Positions 40,856-50,564 of a stretch of DNA of 64,000 nt are shown here, in pieces; position 1 is the stretch's first letter, and each line of letters opens with the position of its first letter. Where the stretch lies: NCBI RefSeq assembly GCF_900167005.1, contig NZ_FUXW01000007.1:24456-88455 (forward strand), given 5' to 3'. Source of the stretch: Butyricicoccus pullicaecorum DSM 23266. Its GTDB lineage: Bacteria > Bacillota > Clostridia > Oscillospirales > Butyricicoccaceae. The notes under the pieces are model-generated. The model did not search any database, was not told where the DNA came from, and worked only from the letters and a program-made list of their open reading frames with translations. The translations under genes and the position numbers were made by a program.

Positions 40856-42511
40856 ATGGATTATAATTTGCTCGCGGAAAAGCTGTTTCCGCACATCACT
40901 AAGACCCCGGAGGATATTCTGGCGCAGTACCCGGCACGTCAGTTGCCGGAGGGTGCGAAGGTAACTCGTATGGGCCCGAGCCCGACCGGTTTTATGCATC
41001 TGGGCAACCTGTACGGCGCACTGGTTGATGAGCGTCTGGCACATCAGTCGGGCGGTGTGTTCTACCTGCGCATTGAGGATACCGATAAGAAGCGTGAGGT
41101 CGAGGGCGGCGTACAGACCATCATCGGCGCATTTACCTCGTTCGGTCTGCCCTTTGACGAGGGCGCAACGATGGGAGAAGATCGCGGTGCATACGGCCCG
41201 TACCGTCAGTCGCAGCGCGCTGAGATTTACCAGACTTTCGTCAAGTCGCTCGTACAGCGCGGCATGGCATATCCGTGCTTTGCAACCGAGGAAGAGCTGG
41301 CTGCCATGCGCGAGAAGCAGGAAGCTGCAAAGGAGAACTTTGGCTACTACGGCAAGTATGCGGTATGGCGTGACCGTCCGATGGAGGACATCGAGGCAGA
41401 GCTGGCCAAGGGTACGCCGTATGTTGTCCGTTTCCGCTCGGAGGGCAGCATTGAGCATAAGGTGCGTCACGAAGACCTGGTCAAGGGCAAGATGGAAGTC
41501 ACCGAGAACGACCAGGATGTCGTCATCCTCAAGTCGGACGGTATTCCGACCTACCACTTTGCACACGTTGTGGACGATCATCTGATGGGCACCACCGTCG
41601 TTGTACGCGGCGAAGAGTGGCTGGCAACTCTGCCGGTACACCTCCAGCTGTTCCGTGCCATGGGCTGGAAGGCTCCCAAGTACGCACACACTGCACAGCT
41701 GATGAAGATCGACGAGGAGACCGGCTCCAAGCGCAAGCTGTCCAAGCGCAAAGACCCCGAGCTGGCACTGACCTTCTACAACCAGCAGGGTTACCCGGCA
41801 CCGAGCGTGCTCGAATATCTGATGACCCTGCTCAATTCCAACTTTGAGGAGTGGCGCAGAGCAAACCCGGACAAGCCGATGAACGATTTCCCGTTCTCGA
41901 CCAAGAAGATGAGCGGTTCGGGCGCACTGTTCGATATCGACAAGCTCAAGGACGTATCCAAGAACGTTATTTCTCGCATGTCGGCTGAGGACGTTTACGA
42001 CGCAGTCGCAGCATGGAGCGAAAAGAACGATCCCGAGTTCCACGCACTCTTTACCCGTGAGCCGGACAAGACCCGCGCATTCCTGGCCATCGGCCGCGGC
42101 GGCAAGAAGCCTCGTAAGGATCTGGCACTGTGGTCGGACGTCAAGCCCTATATGGATTTCCTGTTCGACGAGCTGTTTGCACCCGATTACACCATGCCCG
42201 AGCACGTATCCAAGGACGATGCCAAGGCAATTCTGAACGAGTTCAAGGGTCAGTTCGACGAGAACGATACCCCGGACGATTTCTTTGCCAAGATGAAGGC
42301 CATCGCAGAGCAGCACGGCTTTGCTGCCGAGACCAAGGCATACAAGCAGAATCCCGAGCAGTACAAGGGTCATGTCGGTGATGTATCGATGGTTGTCCGC
42401 ATCGCGGTTGCAGGCCGTCAGAACGCACCGGACATGCAGAGCGTCATGCACATCATGGGTGCAGAGCAGGTTAAGGCACGACTGGACAAGTGCATCGCCG
42501 CACTTGGTTAA
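40856..42511 (+). CDS. gltX: Glutamyl-tRNA synthetase
   Basis: 551 residues from the ATG at 40856 (GGAG 8 bp upstream). The class I signature HIGH is seen as PSPTGFMHLGN (H48), and the KMSKS loop as KRKLSKRKD near 290. It is longer than the common ~485-residue bacterial GluRS and belongs to the long form found in some Clostridia. It charges tRNA-Glu; a GlnRS gene follows 490 bp downstream and GatCAB is present, so glutamine charging is partly redundant. Confidence 0.93.
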   Translation: MDYNLLAEKLFPHITKTPEDILAQYPARQLPEGAKVTRMGPSPTGFMHLGNLYGALVDERLAHQSGGVFYLRIEDTDKKREVEGGVQTIIGAFTSFGLPFDEGATMGEDRGAYGPYRQSQRAEIYQTFVKSLVQRGMAYPCFATEEELAAMREKQEAAKENFGYYGKYAVWRDRPMEDIEAELAKGTPYVVRFRSEGSIEHKVRHEDLVKGKMEVTENDQDVVILKSDGIPTYHFAHVVDDHLMGTTVVVRGEEWLATLPVHLQLFRAMGWKAPKYAHTAQLMKIDEETGSKRKLSKRKDPELALTFYNQQGYPAPSVLEYLMTLLNSNFEEWRRANPDKPMNDFPFSTKKMSGSGALFDIDKLKDVSKNVISRMSAEDVYDAVAAWSEKNDPEFHALFTREPDKTRAFLAIGRGGKKPRKDLALWSDVKPYMDFLFDELFAPDYTMPEHVSKDDAKAILNEFKGQFDENDTPDDFFAKMKAIAEQHGFAAETKAYKQNPEQYKGHVGDVSMVVRIAVAGRQNAPDMQSVMHIMGAEQVKARLDKCIAALG

Positions 42512-42551
42512 TCCGCTCTCTTAAAATTGAATTGTTTGGAGGGATATTTCC

Positions 42552-42983
42552 ATGAAACACCGTCGTTTATTTGCGGTATACGGTCTGTTGGCAATCTGCC
42601 TGACCGGATGTACCCCGTCTGATGCACAGCAAACCGAGCAAAGTCAGGAAGCTGTGGGTGTGCAAGCGCCGCAGGAATTCCTGGACACTTTGACGCTGGA
42701 AAATCTGGTCACTGCCGTAGACGATGATTCCCAGACCATTGTGCTGGGAACACTGGACGAAACCGAACTGGAACAGTTTAGTGCATACTGCACGCAGGTT
42801 CTGGACAATGTGGACAGTGCAGAACTCAAGGACGCAACGGTGTCTTCTACGCTGATCCAGTATGATCCAACGGTTGAGATGACCGAGATCAGCGATCTTG
42901 AGGGATATCTGTCCATCCATTCGGAGATTCCTGATACCGGACTCACCGATCAAAATTTTTGTTATCGCATTGAAAAAACATAA
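42552..42983 (+). CDS. Hypothetical lipoprotein
   Basis: 143 residues with a lipobox LTG-C20 after the signal RLFAVYGLLAICLTG. The mature part (Ser/Glu/Asp/Gln-rich) matches no family I know. GGAGGGATATTTCC precedes the ATG. It lies between gltX and glnS in the same direction and likely in the same transcript, yet its surface location gives no clue why. It could be a small extracytoplasmic binding protein. Confidence 0.7.
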   Translation: MKHRRLFAVYGLLAICLTGCTPSDAQQTEQSQEAVGVQAPQEFLDTLTLENLVTAVDDDSQTIVLGTLDETELEQFSAYCTQVLDNVDSAELKDATVSSTLIQYDPTVEMTEISDLEGYLSIHSEIPDTGLTDQNFCYRIEKT

Positions 42984-43003
42984 CCGAGGGGGTTATTGAA
43001 TCC

Positions 43004-44665
<1,662 letters not shown>

Positions 44666-44687
44666 GCGAAAAACTGTAAAAAATGCC

Positions 44688-44719
44688 AAAAGGGCTTCCG
44701 GTTTGGAAGCCCTTTTTTC
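44688..44719 (+). terminator. Terminator after glnS
   Basis: A perfect 12-bp stem AAAAGGGCTTCC/GGAAGCCCTTTT (44688-44699 with 44705-44716) followed by Ts. Confidence 0.9.
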
Positions 44720-44814
44720 TGCGATTTTGGGACAAAACCGCGCTTGTATCGGGGTGAAAACGGTCGTATACTAGTACAAGATGAAAAAATACCAATAGAG
44801 GGGGAAATACTGGT

Positions 44815-46152
44815 ATGAACGATATGACAACCGGCTCACCGCTCAAAATCCTTGTGACCTTTTCGCTGCCCATGCTCATCAGCATGATTTTCCAGCAGAT
44901 GTACTCGGTCGTGGATACCATCGTAGCCGGACGATTCATCAGCGCCAATGCGCTTGCAGCAGTCGGTGCATCTTATCCGATCACCACGCTGTTTATCGCA
45001 TTCGCCACCGGCGCGAGCGTGGGATGCTCGGTTGTGGTGTCGCAGATGTTTGGACGAAAGGATTACCGAGAGGTCAAAACCGCATCATGTACGGCGATTT
45101 TGTCTATTCTGGTGCTGGCCGCTGTGCTGACTGTGATTGGCTTGCAGGCAGCCGACCCGCTGCTGCGTGTGATTGGCACACCGAGCAAGATTTTTGCAGC
45201 AGCCTCGCTGTATCTGAAGGTTTACCTGCTCGGTCTGATCTCGCTGTTTCTGTATAACACGGCGACTGCATTGTTTAACGGCCTGGGAGATAGCTTCACA
45301 CCGCTGTGCTTTCTGATCTTTTCCTCGGTGCTCAATATTGCGCTCGACCTGTTTCTGGTCATCGTCTGCAAGTGGGGCATTCTGGGTGTCGCTTGGGCGA
45401 CCTTCATCGCACAGGGATTGGCTTCGCTGCTCGCAACGGCAACCTTTGTCCGCCGCGTGCTCAAGCTCAAGAGCGAGGGCAAGGTGAAAAAGTTCGACCG
45501 CGCCATGCTGCCGATGATGATTCGCATTGCTGTGCCGTCGGTGTGTCAGCAGTCGTTCGTGTCAGTCGGCGTCTTTCTGGTGCAGGGACTCATCAACTCG
45601 TTTGGTGAAATCACCATCGCATCTTTTGCCGCAGCGCTCAAGGTCAATACCTTTGCCTGCATGACCATGAACACGCTGCCGACCGCGCTGAGTTCGTTTG
45701 CATCGCAGAATATCGGTGCGGGCAAGATGGATCGCGTGTATCAGGGACTGAAAATCTCGATCATCATTGCGATGGTGGTCGCGGCATGCTCGAATATCCT
45801 GTTTTTGGTCTGCGGTGACCCGATCATTGGTTTGTTTGCCGATGATCTCGACCGTGCAGCCATCATCAAGGAAGGCATGCAGTTCTTACATATCTGCGCA
45901 CCGTTCTACTTCTTGATCGCGGTCAAAAACTGTTGTGACAGCGTACTGCGCGGCGGCGGTGCGATGGGACAGTTTATGACGACCACCTTTGCAGACCTGT
46001 TCTTGCGTGTGGTCATTGCGTACATTCTGGTGTTGTGCTTCCAGATGGGCTACAGCGGCGTGTGCTGGTCGTATCCGATCGGCTGGATTCTGGGCACAGC
46101 GCTTTCGGTCGTATTCTTTAAGAGCGGCAAGTGGAAACTTGCACGTTTGTGA
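44815..46152 (+). CDS. MATE family efflux transporter
   Basis: 445 residues, twelve membrane helices in two MatE halves. Opens MTTGSPLKILVTFSLPMLISMIFQQMYSVVDTIVAGRFI, the standard MATE start. QSFVSVGVFLVQGLINSFGEITIASFA marks the second half. These cation-driven exporters move drugs or cationic metabolites. Substrate unknown. GAGGGGG precedes the ATG. A GNAT gene follows 18 bp on, probably cotranscribed. Confidence 0.92.
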   Translation: MNDMTTGSPLKILVTFSLPMLISMIFQQMYSVVDTIVAGRFISANALAAVGASYPITTLFIAFATGASVGCSVVVSQMFGRKDYREVKTASCTAILSILVLAAVLTVIGLQAADPLLRVIGTPSKIFAAASLYLKVYLLGLISLFLYNTATALFNGLGDSFTPLCFLIFSSVLNIALDLFLVIVCKWGILGVAWATFIAQGLASLLATATFVRRVLKLKSEGKVKKFDRAMLPMMIRIAVPSVCQQSFVSVGVFLVQGLINSFGEITIASFAAALKVNTFACMTMNTLPTALSSFASQNIGAGKMDRVYQGLKISIIIAMVVAACSNILFLVCGDPIIGLFADDLDRAAIIKEGMQFLHICAPFYFLIAVKNCCDSVLRGGGAMGQFMTTTFADLFLRVVIAYILVLCFQMGYSGVCWSYPIGWILGTALSVVFFKSGKWKLARL

Positions 46153-46170
46153 GCAGAGAGGAGAAAATGT

Positions 46171-46620
46171 ATGAGACTGCAATGGATTCCAACCGATAAA
46201 AAGCGATTTTTATCGCTGTTGCTGCTTGCAGATGAGCAGGAAAGCATGATTGACCGTTATCTGATGCGCGGTACGATGTACGCAGCGGTCGAAGGAGAGC
46301 AGACCTTCGGCGTGATGGTGGTGGTACGGCAGGCACAGAATGTGTATGAGCTCAAAAATCTGGCGGTTGACCCGGCACACCAGCGCAAGGGCATCGGTAA
46401 ATGGATGATCGACGAGCTGAGCCGTATCTGCCGGGAACGCGGTGCGAATACGCTGCGCGTCGGAACCGGGGAGAGTCCCAAGACGTTGGGATTTTATCAG
46501 AACTGTGGATTTGCGGAATGCGGCCGTGAACCCGATTTCTTTACGAAGAATTACGATCATCCGATCGTAGAAGACGGCGTGACCCTGCGGGACATGATTT
46601 ATCTGGAAAAGAAACTGTAA
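46171..46620 (+). CDS. GNAT family N-acetyltransferase
   Basis: 149 residues. Acetyl-CoA loop: VYELKNLAVDPAHQRKGIGKWMIDEL near 67-92 (Q/RxxGxG/A as QRKGIG). FYQNCGFAECG near 110 is motif B. Reading frame overlaps nothing; GAGAGGAG precedes. Substrate unknown. Confidence 0.88.
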   Translation: MRLQWIPTDKKRFLSLLLLADEQESMIDRYLMRGTMYAAVEGEQTFGVMVVVRQAQNVYELKNLAVDPAHQRKGIGKWMIDELSRICRERGANTLRVGTGESPKTLGFYQNCGFAECGREPDFFTKNYDHPIVEDGVTLRDMIYLEKKL

Positions 46621-46630
46621 TATGGAATAA

Positions 46631-46665
46631 AAAAGGACTGGCTCTCAATCGGAGCCAGTCCTTTT
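46631..46665. terminator. Bidirectional terminator between GNAT and XRE genes
   Basis: A 14-bp stem AAAAGGACTGGCTC/GAGCCAGTCCTTTT (46631-46644 with 46652-46665). The minus-strand arm overlaps the last codons of the XRE gene. Confidence 0.85.
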
Positions 46666-46893
46666 CTTGTGGTGGGATGCTGGATAGGGTGCTGGTTGGT
46701 CGGTCTGATCCAGCAGATAGTCGATACTTGTGCCGTAGAACGCTGCAAGTTTAATTAAAATTGCGGTAGGAATATCGTTTTCACCGGTTTCGTACTTGGA
46801 ATATCCCGTTTGCGACATGCCAAGAATTTTTGCGAGTTTGGTTTGTGAAAGTTCTCGATCCTCTCGAAGATCACGCAGTCTTCTGTAAATCAA
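46645..46893 (-). CDS. XRE family repressor
   Basis: 82 residues from a TTG at 46893, chosen because AAAGGAG lies 6 bp upstream; the ATG at 46911 precedes that site and would read through it. Helix-turn-helix: DRELSQTKLAKILGMSQTGYSKYETG. The tail KLAAFYGTSIDYLLDQTD is typical of compact Cro-like repressors. Divergent from the membrane/Cys4 genes with two palindromic operators in between, which suggests it represses them and itself. Confidence 0.88.
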   Translation of the reverse strand: MIYRRLRDLREDRELSQTKLAKILGMSQTGYSKYETGENDIPTAILIKLAAFYGTSIDYLLDQTDQPAPYPASHHKKRTGSD

Positions 46894-46932
46894 AATTTCT
46901 CCTTTGCCCATAAAGCCAATCCTTTACAGATT

Positions 46933-46938
46933 ATTATA
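46933..46938 (-). promoter_or_regulatory. -10 box of the XRE gene
   Basis: Minus strand TATAAT, no clear -35. It is close to operator 1, which would fall upstream of it. Confidence 0.45.
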
Positions 46939-46958
46939 TGCGGCGTGAGAAATTGCAC

Positions 46959-47010
46959 TTGCATTTTAACCTGAATCAGGTTAAATAAGATTAACCTATT
47001 TCAGGTTAAT
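46959..47010 (+). promoter_or_regulatory. Divergent promoter region with paired 21-bp operators
   Basis: Plus strand TTGCAT (46959-46964), 17-bp spacer, TAAATA (46982-46987). Operator 1 (46965-46985) is a 21-bp perfect palindrome TTTAACCTGA-A-TCAGGTTAAA filling the spacer and -10. Operator 2 (46990-47010) is the same element with two mismatches; centres are 25 bp apart. Confidence 0.7.
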
Positions 47011-47038
47011 AGAAGGAATAATAGGGAGGATGAAGTTG

Positions 47039-47260
47039 ATGGACGCAGTGATTTGTGTAGTGCTCATTGTTTATATTGTGCTGGGCATTCGATGGGGAAT
47101 CAGATATATAGATGGCAGGTGGGCTTGGTTGGAACAACCGACAAATAGAGTTGTGAAGTGGATAGTTGCAGTCGGGATTGGTGTCATGTTTGGAATCTTT
47201 GGGATGCTTGCACGTGTCATGAAATTCATTCTCGTAGATTTACCAGCTATGATGCGCTAA
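47039..47260 (+). CDS. Small membrane protein
   Basis: 73 residues from the ATG at 47039, 9 bp after GGGAGG; a TTG at 47036 is also possible. Two hydrophobic helices (residues ~2-20 and ~40-66) separated by a charged stretch with Arg and Trp (RYIDGRWAWLEQP). Not recognised. AT-rich codon use (AGA, ATA) unlike neighbours suggests acquisition. It is the first gene under the paired operators. Confidence 0.7.
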   Translation: MDAVICVVLIVYIVLGIRWGIRYIDGRWAWLEQPTNRVVKWIVAVGIGVMFGIFGMLARVMKFILVDLPAMMR

Positions 47261-47298
47261 TGAGGTAAGGCGATTGGATACGGAAAGAAGGGATTTCT

Positions 47299-47676
47299 AT
47301 GTCGTTAGACCAGAGATTGCGTGAAGCGAATTACATAAAGAGAGGAGATGACAGTCAGGAAGCGCGGGACGGCGGACAATGTGGATTACTGCCGTGTGAC
47401 TACTCCAGAATTGTTGAGAATGAGCAGACTGGCGAGAGTTTTCGTATATGCGATCGATTTGGAATTCGCGTGGGAGAGTATGACTCCTGCAAGTATTATA
47501 GCGATGCCAATATGAAGGAACTGATTGGTCAGATGTCCGTTCTTTTACAGGAAGAGCAGCAGGACAAGGAACGAATTGCGATGCAGAAACAAGCGCCAAA
47601 GTCAAAAAATAGAGGACTTTTTCTGTTTGTGATTCTTTGTGCAGTGATTTTCATTTACTGGTATATTGCGTATTGA
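47299..47676 (+). CDS. Uncharacterised Cys-containing protein with C-terminal membrane anchor
   Basis: 125 residues. An N-terminal cytoplasmic module (~24-68) has cysteines in the order C-x4-C-(x17)-C-(x13)-SC-KYY. A linker rich in Glu and Gln follows, then one membrane helix near 107-122 (LFLFVILCAVIFIYWYI). The Cys spacing resembles that of the 45-residue protein encoded just downstream. The module may bind Zn. Function unknown. Confidence 0.65.
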   Translation: MSLDQRLREANYIKRGDDSQEARDGGQCGLLPCDYSRIVENEQTGESFRICDRFGIRVGEYDSCKYYSDANMKELIGQMSVLLQEEQQDKERIAMQKQAPKSKNRGLFLFVILCAVIFIYWYIAY

Positions 47677-47707
47677 ATGAAATGAATTTTTACAAGGAGG
47701 TGAAACC

Positions 47708-47845
47708 ATGTCTTATTCGGAAGAGTGCTGTAAGTGCATCTATTGTGAACGTGACCCGGGTTCTAATAGCGGCTGGTATTGTACCTGGAGACAAACACAT
47801 GTAGGTGCAACCGAAAGCTGCTATAAGTTTGAATCCAAATATTAA
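47708..47845 (+). CDS. 45-residue Cys-rich protein
   Basis: ATG preceded by AGGAGGTGA (a strong ribosome site) 5 bp away. The 45 residues include six cysteines: CCKCIYC, WYCTW and ESCYKF. Its Cys pattern matches the module of the gene before it (C-x2-C, then C, then SC followed by Tyr/Phe). Probably binds zinc. Too short for confident family assignment but the ribosome site and paralogous pattern support it as a gene. Confidence 0.65.
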   Translation: MSYSEECCKCIYCERDPGSNSGWYCTWRQTHVGATESCYKFESKY

Positions 47846-47851
47846 AACGAA

Positions 47852-47887
47852 AAACCCCCGAAGGAAATCCTTCGGGGGTTTGCTTTT
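47852..47887. terminator. Terminator between the Cys-rich gene and pfp
   Basis: A perfect 14-bp stem AAACCCCCGAAGGA/TCCTTCGGGGGTTT (47852-47865 with 47868-47881), then TGCTTTTTC; usable in both directions. Confidence 0.88.
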
Positions 47888-47912
47888 TCAGATGATCAGA
47901 TCGCAGATGATC

Positions 47913-49154
47913 TTAAGCCTCAGCCTTGATCTTCTTCAGCTTAGCAAAGCGCGGCAGGCCGTTCTCCTTCGGACCTACGTTGTCGCCAGCGATCAGCGGC
48001 ATAGCGTAGTCGATGAATGCCTGAGTTACGCCGTTGCCCTCAGCGTTGATCCACTCACGCGGAACCTTCTTCTCGGTGTTAGCAACCTGAGACAGGGGCA
48101 GCAGCTCGATCTCGCACTTGTAGCCGTTCTCGTCGCGGGTGCACTTGAAGCCGGGCATGTAGTCGGTCTTGCCAGCAACAGCATTCTCGACAGCAGCCTT
48201 ACCGGACATGTAGGACTCGTCAACATCGGTCTTGGAAGCGCAGTGAGCAGCGCAGCGCTGCAGCAGGGACAGCTCGATGCCGCGAACCTTAACGCCCAGC
48301 TCGCTCTTGATCTTGTCAGCCAGCATAGCAGCCAGGCCGCCCAGCTGAGCATGACCGAAACCGTCGGTTGCGGAGGTCTTAGCCTCGGAAACGAAGGTGC
48401 CGTCAGCGTAGTGGATGCCCTCGGAAACAGCTACCAGGCAGTTGCCCTTCTCAGCGTAAACCTTCTTAACGTCAGCCATGAACTTGTCCATGTCGAAGTC
48501 GGTCTCGGGGAGGTAGATGAGGTCGGGACCAGCGCCCTGAGCGGTAGCCAGACCAGCAGCAGCGGTCAGCCAGCCAGCGTGACGGCCCATGATCTCAACA
48601 ACACAAACCATGCCGGTGTCGTAAACGCGAGCGTCCTGATAGATCTCCATGCAGGAAGTAGCGATGTACTTGGAAGCGGAAGCGTAGCCCGGGCAGTGGT
48701 CGGTGCCGAACAGGTCGTTGTCGATGGTCTTCGGGATGCCCATAACGCGGCAGTCGTAACCGGACTTCATCATGAACTTGGAGATCTTGTTGCAGGTATC
48801 CATGGAGTCGTTACCACCGTTGTAGAAGAAGTAACGAACGTCATACTTCTTGAAGATCTCGAGGATACGCTTGTAATCGGTATCGTCAACGTCGGGATCA
48901 GCCAGCTTGTAACGGCAGGAACCGAGTGCAGAAGACGGGGTGTAGCGGAGAAGCTTGAGCTCTTCGCGGTCTTCCTTGTCGATGTCGAGCAGCTGGTCGT
49001 CGAGCACACCGCGGATGCCGTGAGCAGCACCCAGAACGCGGGTGATAGAGGGGCAGTCGAGAGCGGTCTCGATTGCGCCGAGAACAGACGTGTTGATGAC
49101 GGAAGTGGGGCCACCGGACTGGCCGATGATGCAAGCGCCCTTTAATTCACTCAT
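47913..49154 (-). CDS. pfp: Diphosphate-dependent 6-phosphofructokinase
   Basis: 413 residues. GGPTS near 14-18, YNGGNDS (D116), GIPKTIDNDL (K142) and EIMGRHAGWL. In the PFK family, Asp at the first position and Lys at the second (in place of two Gly residues) mark pyrophosphate as phosphoryl donor. The enzyme reversibly makes fructose 1,6-bisphosphate from PPi. Codon use is that of a highly expressed gene. It is divergent from fba, the next glycolytic enzyme. Confidence 0.92.
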   Translation of the reverse strand: MSELKGACIIGQSGGPTSVINTSVLGAIETALDCPSITRVLGAAHGIRGVLDDQLLDIDKEDREELKLLRYTPSSALGSCRYKLADPDVDDTDYKRILEIFKKYDVRYFFYNGGNDSMDTCNKISKFMMKSGYDCRVMGIPKTIDNDLFGTDHCPGYASASKYIATSCMEIYQDARVYDTGMVCVVEIMGRHAGWLTAAAGLATAQGAGPDLIYLPETDFDMDKFMADVKKVYAEKGNCLVAVSEGIHYADGTFVSEAKTSATDGFGHAQLGGLAAMLADKIKSELGVKVRGIELSLLQRCAAHCASKTDVDESYMSGKAAVENAVAGKTDYMPGFKCTRDENGYKCEIELLPLSQVANTEKKVPREWINAEGNGVTQAFIDYAMPLIAGDNVGPKENGLPRFAKLKKIKAEA

Positions 49155-49213
49155 TGGAAAAACCTCCTAATGTTAATGAAAAATAACCTTGTCGGATATT
49201 TTGCTACAAAAAA

Positions 49214-49242
49214 ATCATATCATATTGTCTAGCAAAAATCAA
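49214..49242 (-). promoter_or_regulatory. Promoter of pfp
   Basis: Minus strand TTGATT (49237-49242), 17-bp spacer, TATGAT (49214-49219). Confidence 0.65.
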
Positions 49243-49312
49243 TTTCTTTTCCATGTAAAAGCTTCCAAAATTTCCACCTGTTACACAAAGATATATTTGG
49301 AAAACATGGGTC

Positions 49313-49341
49313 TTGATTTTGACCGGTATAGCTGGTAAAAT
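49313..49341 (+). promoter_or_regulatory. Promoter of fba
   Basis: TTGATT (49313-49318), 17-bp spacer, TAAAAT (49336-49341). The leader has a short TTCCA/TGGAA repeat. Confidence 0.65.
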
Positions 49342-49402
49342 AACCATAGAATATCCTGGTTCCAAGTGGAAACAGAATAGATAGTGAAAGGAAGTAATCA
49401 AA

Positions 49403-50371
49403 ATGCCGTTAGTTACTACTACTGAGATGTTTAAGAAGGCATACGACGGCGGCTATGCTGTCGGTGCATTCAACGTAAACAACATGGAGATCGTTCAGGG
49501 TATCACTGAGGCTTGCCAGGAGCAGAAGGCTCCGGTTGTCCTGCAGGTATCCAAGGGCGCTCGTGCTTACGCAAACCACAACTATCTGGTAAAGATGGTT
49601 CAGGCTGCTGTTGAGAACTGCCCCGAGATCCCGATCGCTCTGCATCTGGATCACGGCGATTCTTTCGAAGTTTGTAAGAGCTGCATCGACGGCGGTTTCA
49701 CCTCCGTTATGATCGACGCTTCTTCCAAGTCCTTCGAGGAGAACATCGCTCTGACCAAGCAGGTTGTTGAGTACGCACACGCACACGGCGTTGTTGTCGA
49801 GGCTGAGCTGGGTACCTTGGCTGGCGTCGAGGACGAAGTTTGCGTAGAGGCTGGCAACGAGAGCTACACCCGTCCGGAAGAGGTTGAGGAATTCGTTTCC
49901 CGCACCGGCTGTGACTCCCTGGCAATTGCAATCGGTACTTCTCACGGTGCTTACAAGTTCACCGCTGCACAGTGCACCCGCAACGAGGAAGGCATCCTGG
50001 TTCCGCCTCCGCTCCGCTTCGACGTTCTGGAAGAGTGCATCAAGCGTCTGCCTGGTTTCCCGATCGTTCTGCACGGTTCTTCTTCTGTTCCGCAGGAGTT
50101 CGTCAAGATGATCAACCAGTACGGCGGCAGCATGCCCGATGCAATCGGTATCCCGGAGGAAGAGCTGCGCAAGGCTGCAAAGCTGGCTGTCTGCAAGATC
50201 AATATCGACTCCGATATCCGTCTGGCAATGACCGCTACCATCCGCAAGTACTTTGCTGAGCATCCGGATCACTTCGATCCCCGTCAGTACCTCAAGCCCG
50301 CTCGTCAGGCTGTTAAGGACATGGTTACCCACAAGCTGATCAACGTTCTGGGCTGCAACGGCAAGGCGTAA
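49403..50371 (+). CDS. fba: Fructose-bisphosphate aldolase, class II
   Basis: 322 residues. Catalytic D83 and zinc ligand H84 in HLDHGDS, EAELGTLAG near 133, GTSHGAYKF near 178 and VLHGSSSVP near 211 (zinc and phosphate ligands). Splits fructose 1,6-bisphosphate into two triose phosphates. Highly expressed codon style; AAAGGAAG precedes the ATG. Confidence 0.96.
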   Translation: MPLVTTTEMFKKAYDGGYAVGAFNVNNMEIVQGITEACQEQKAPVVLQVSKGARAYANHNYLVKMVQAAVENCPEIPIALHLDHGDSFEVCKSCIDGGFTSVMIDASSKSFEENIALTKQVVEYAHAHGVVVEAELGTLAGVEDEVCVEAGNESYTRPEEVEEFVSRTGCDSLAIAIGTSHGAYKFTAAQCTRNEEGILVPPPLRFDVLEECIKRLPGFPIVLHGSSSVPQEFVKMINQYGGSMPDAIGIPEEELRKAAKLAVCKINIDSDIRLAMTATIRKYFAEHPDHFDPRQYLKPARQAVKDMVTHKLINVLGCNGKA

Positions 50372-50405
50372 GCGTCTGCACGCGCAATTTAACAATTTTG
50401 CTGAC

Positions 50406-50444
50406 AAAGACACCTTGGTTTTCCAGGGTGTCTTTCGTTTTTTT
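50406..50444 (+). terminator. Terminator after fba
   Basis: AAAGACACC/GGTGTCTTT (50406-50414 with 50427-50435) plus inner TGG/CCA, followed by GTTTTTTT. Confidence 0.85.
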
Positions 50445-50564
50445 ATGCGTTTCCGCTTTCCGTAAAATCTGCCTCCGGCGGCGGCTGTGTTCCCGCTCTG
50501 CCAGCATTGGGCACGGCTCACAGGCTGCGCTCTGCGGCATACTAGCCGATGAGGAGGTGGAAGT

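Noticed and set aside
46645..47845. Toxin-antitoxin module
   Set aside because: The XRE gene is divergent from, not cotranscribed with, the small genes, and none resembles a known toxin. Kept instead as an uncharacterised regulated islet.
50538..50544. Sigma-G type -10 (CATACTA) before spoIVB
   Set aside because: No matching -35 at the right spacing, and the transcript would begin inside the ribosome site.
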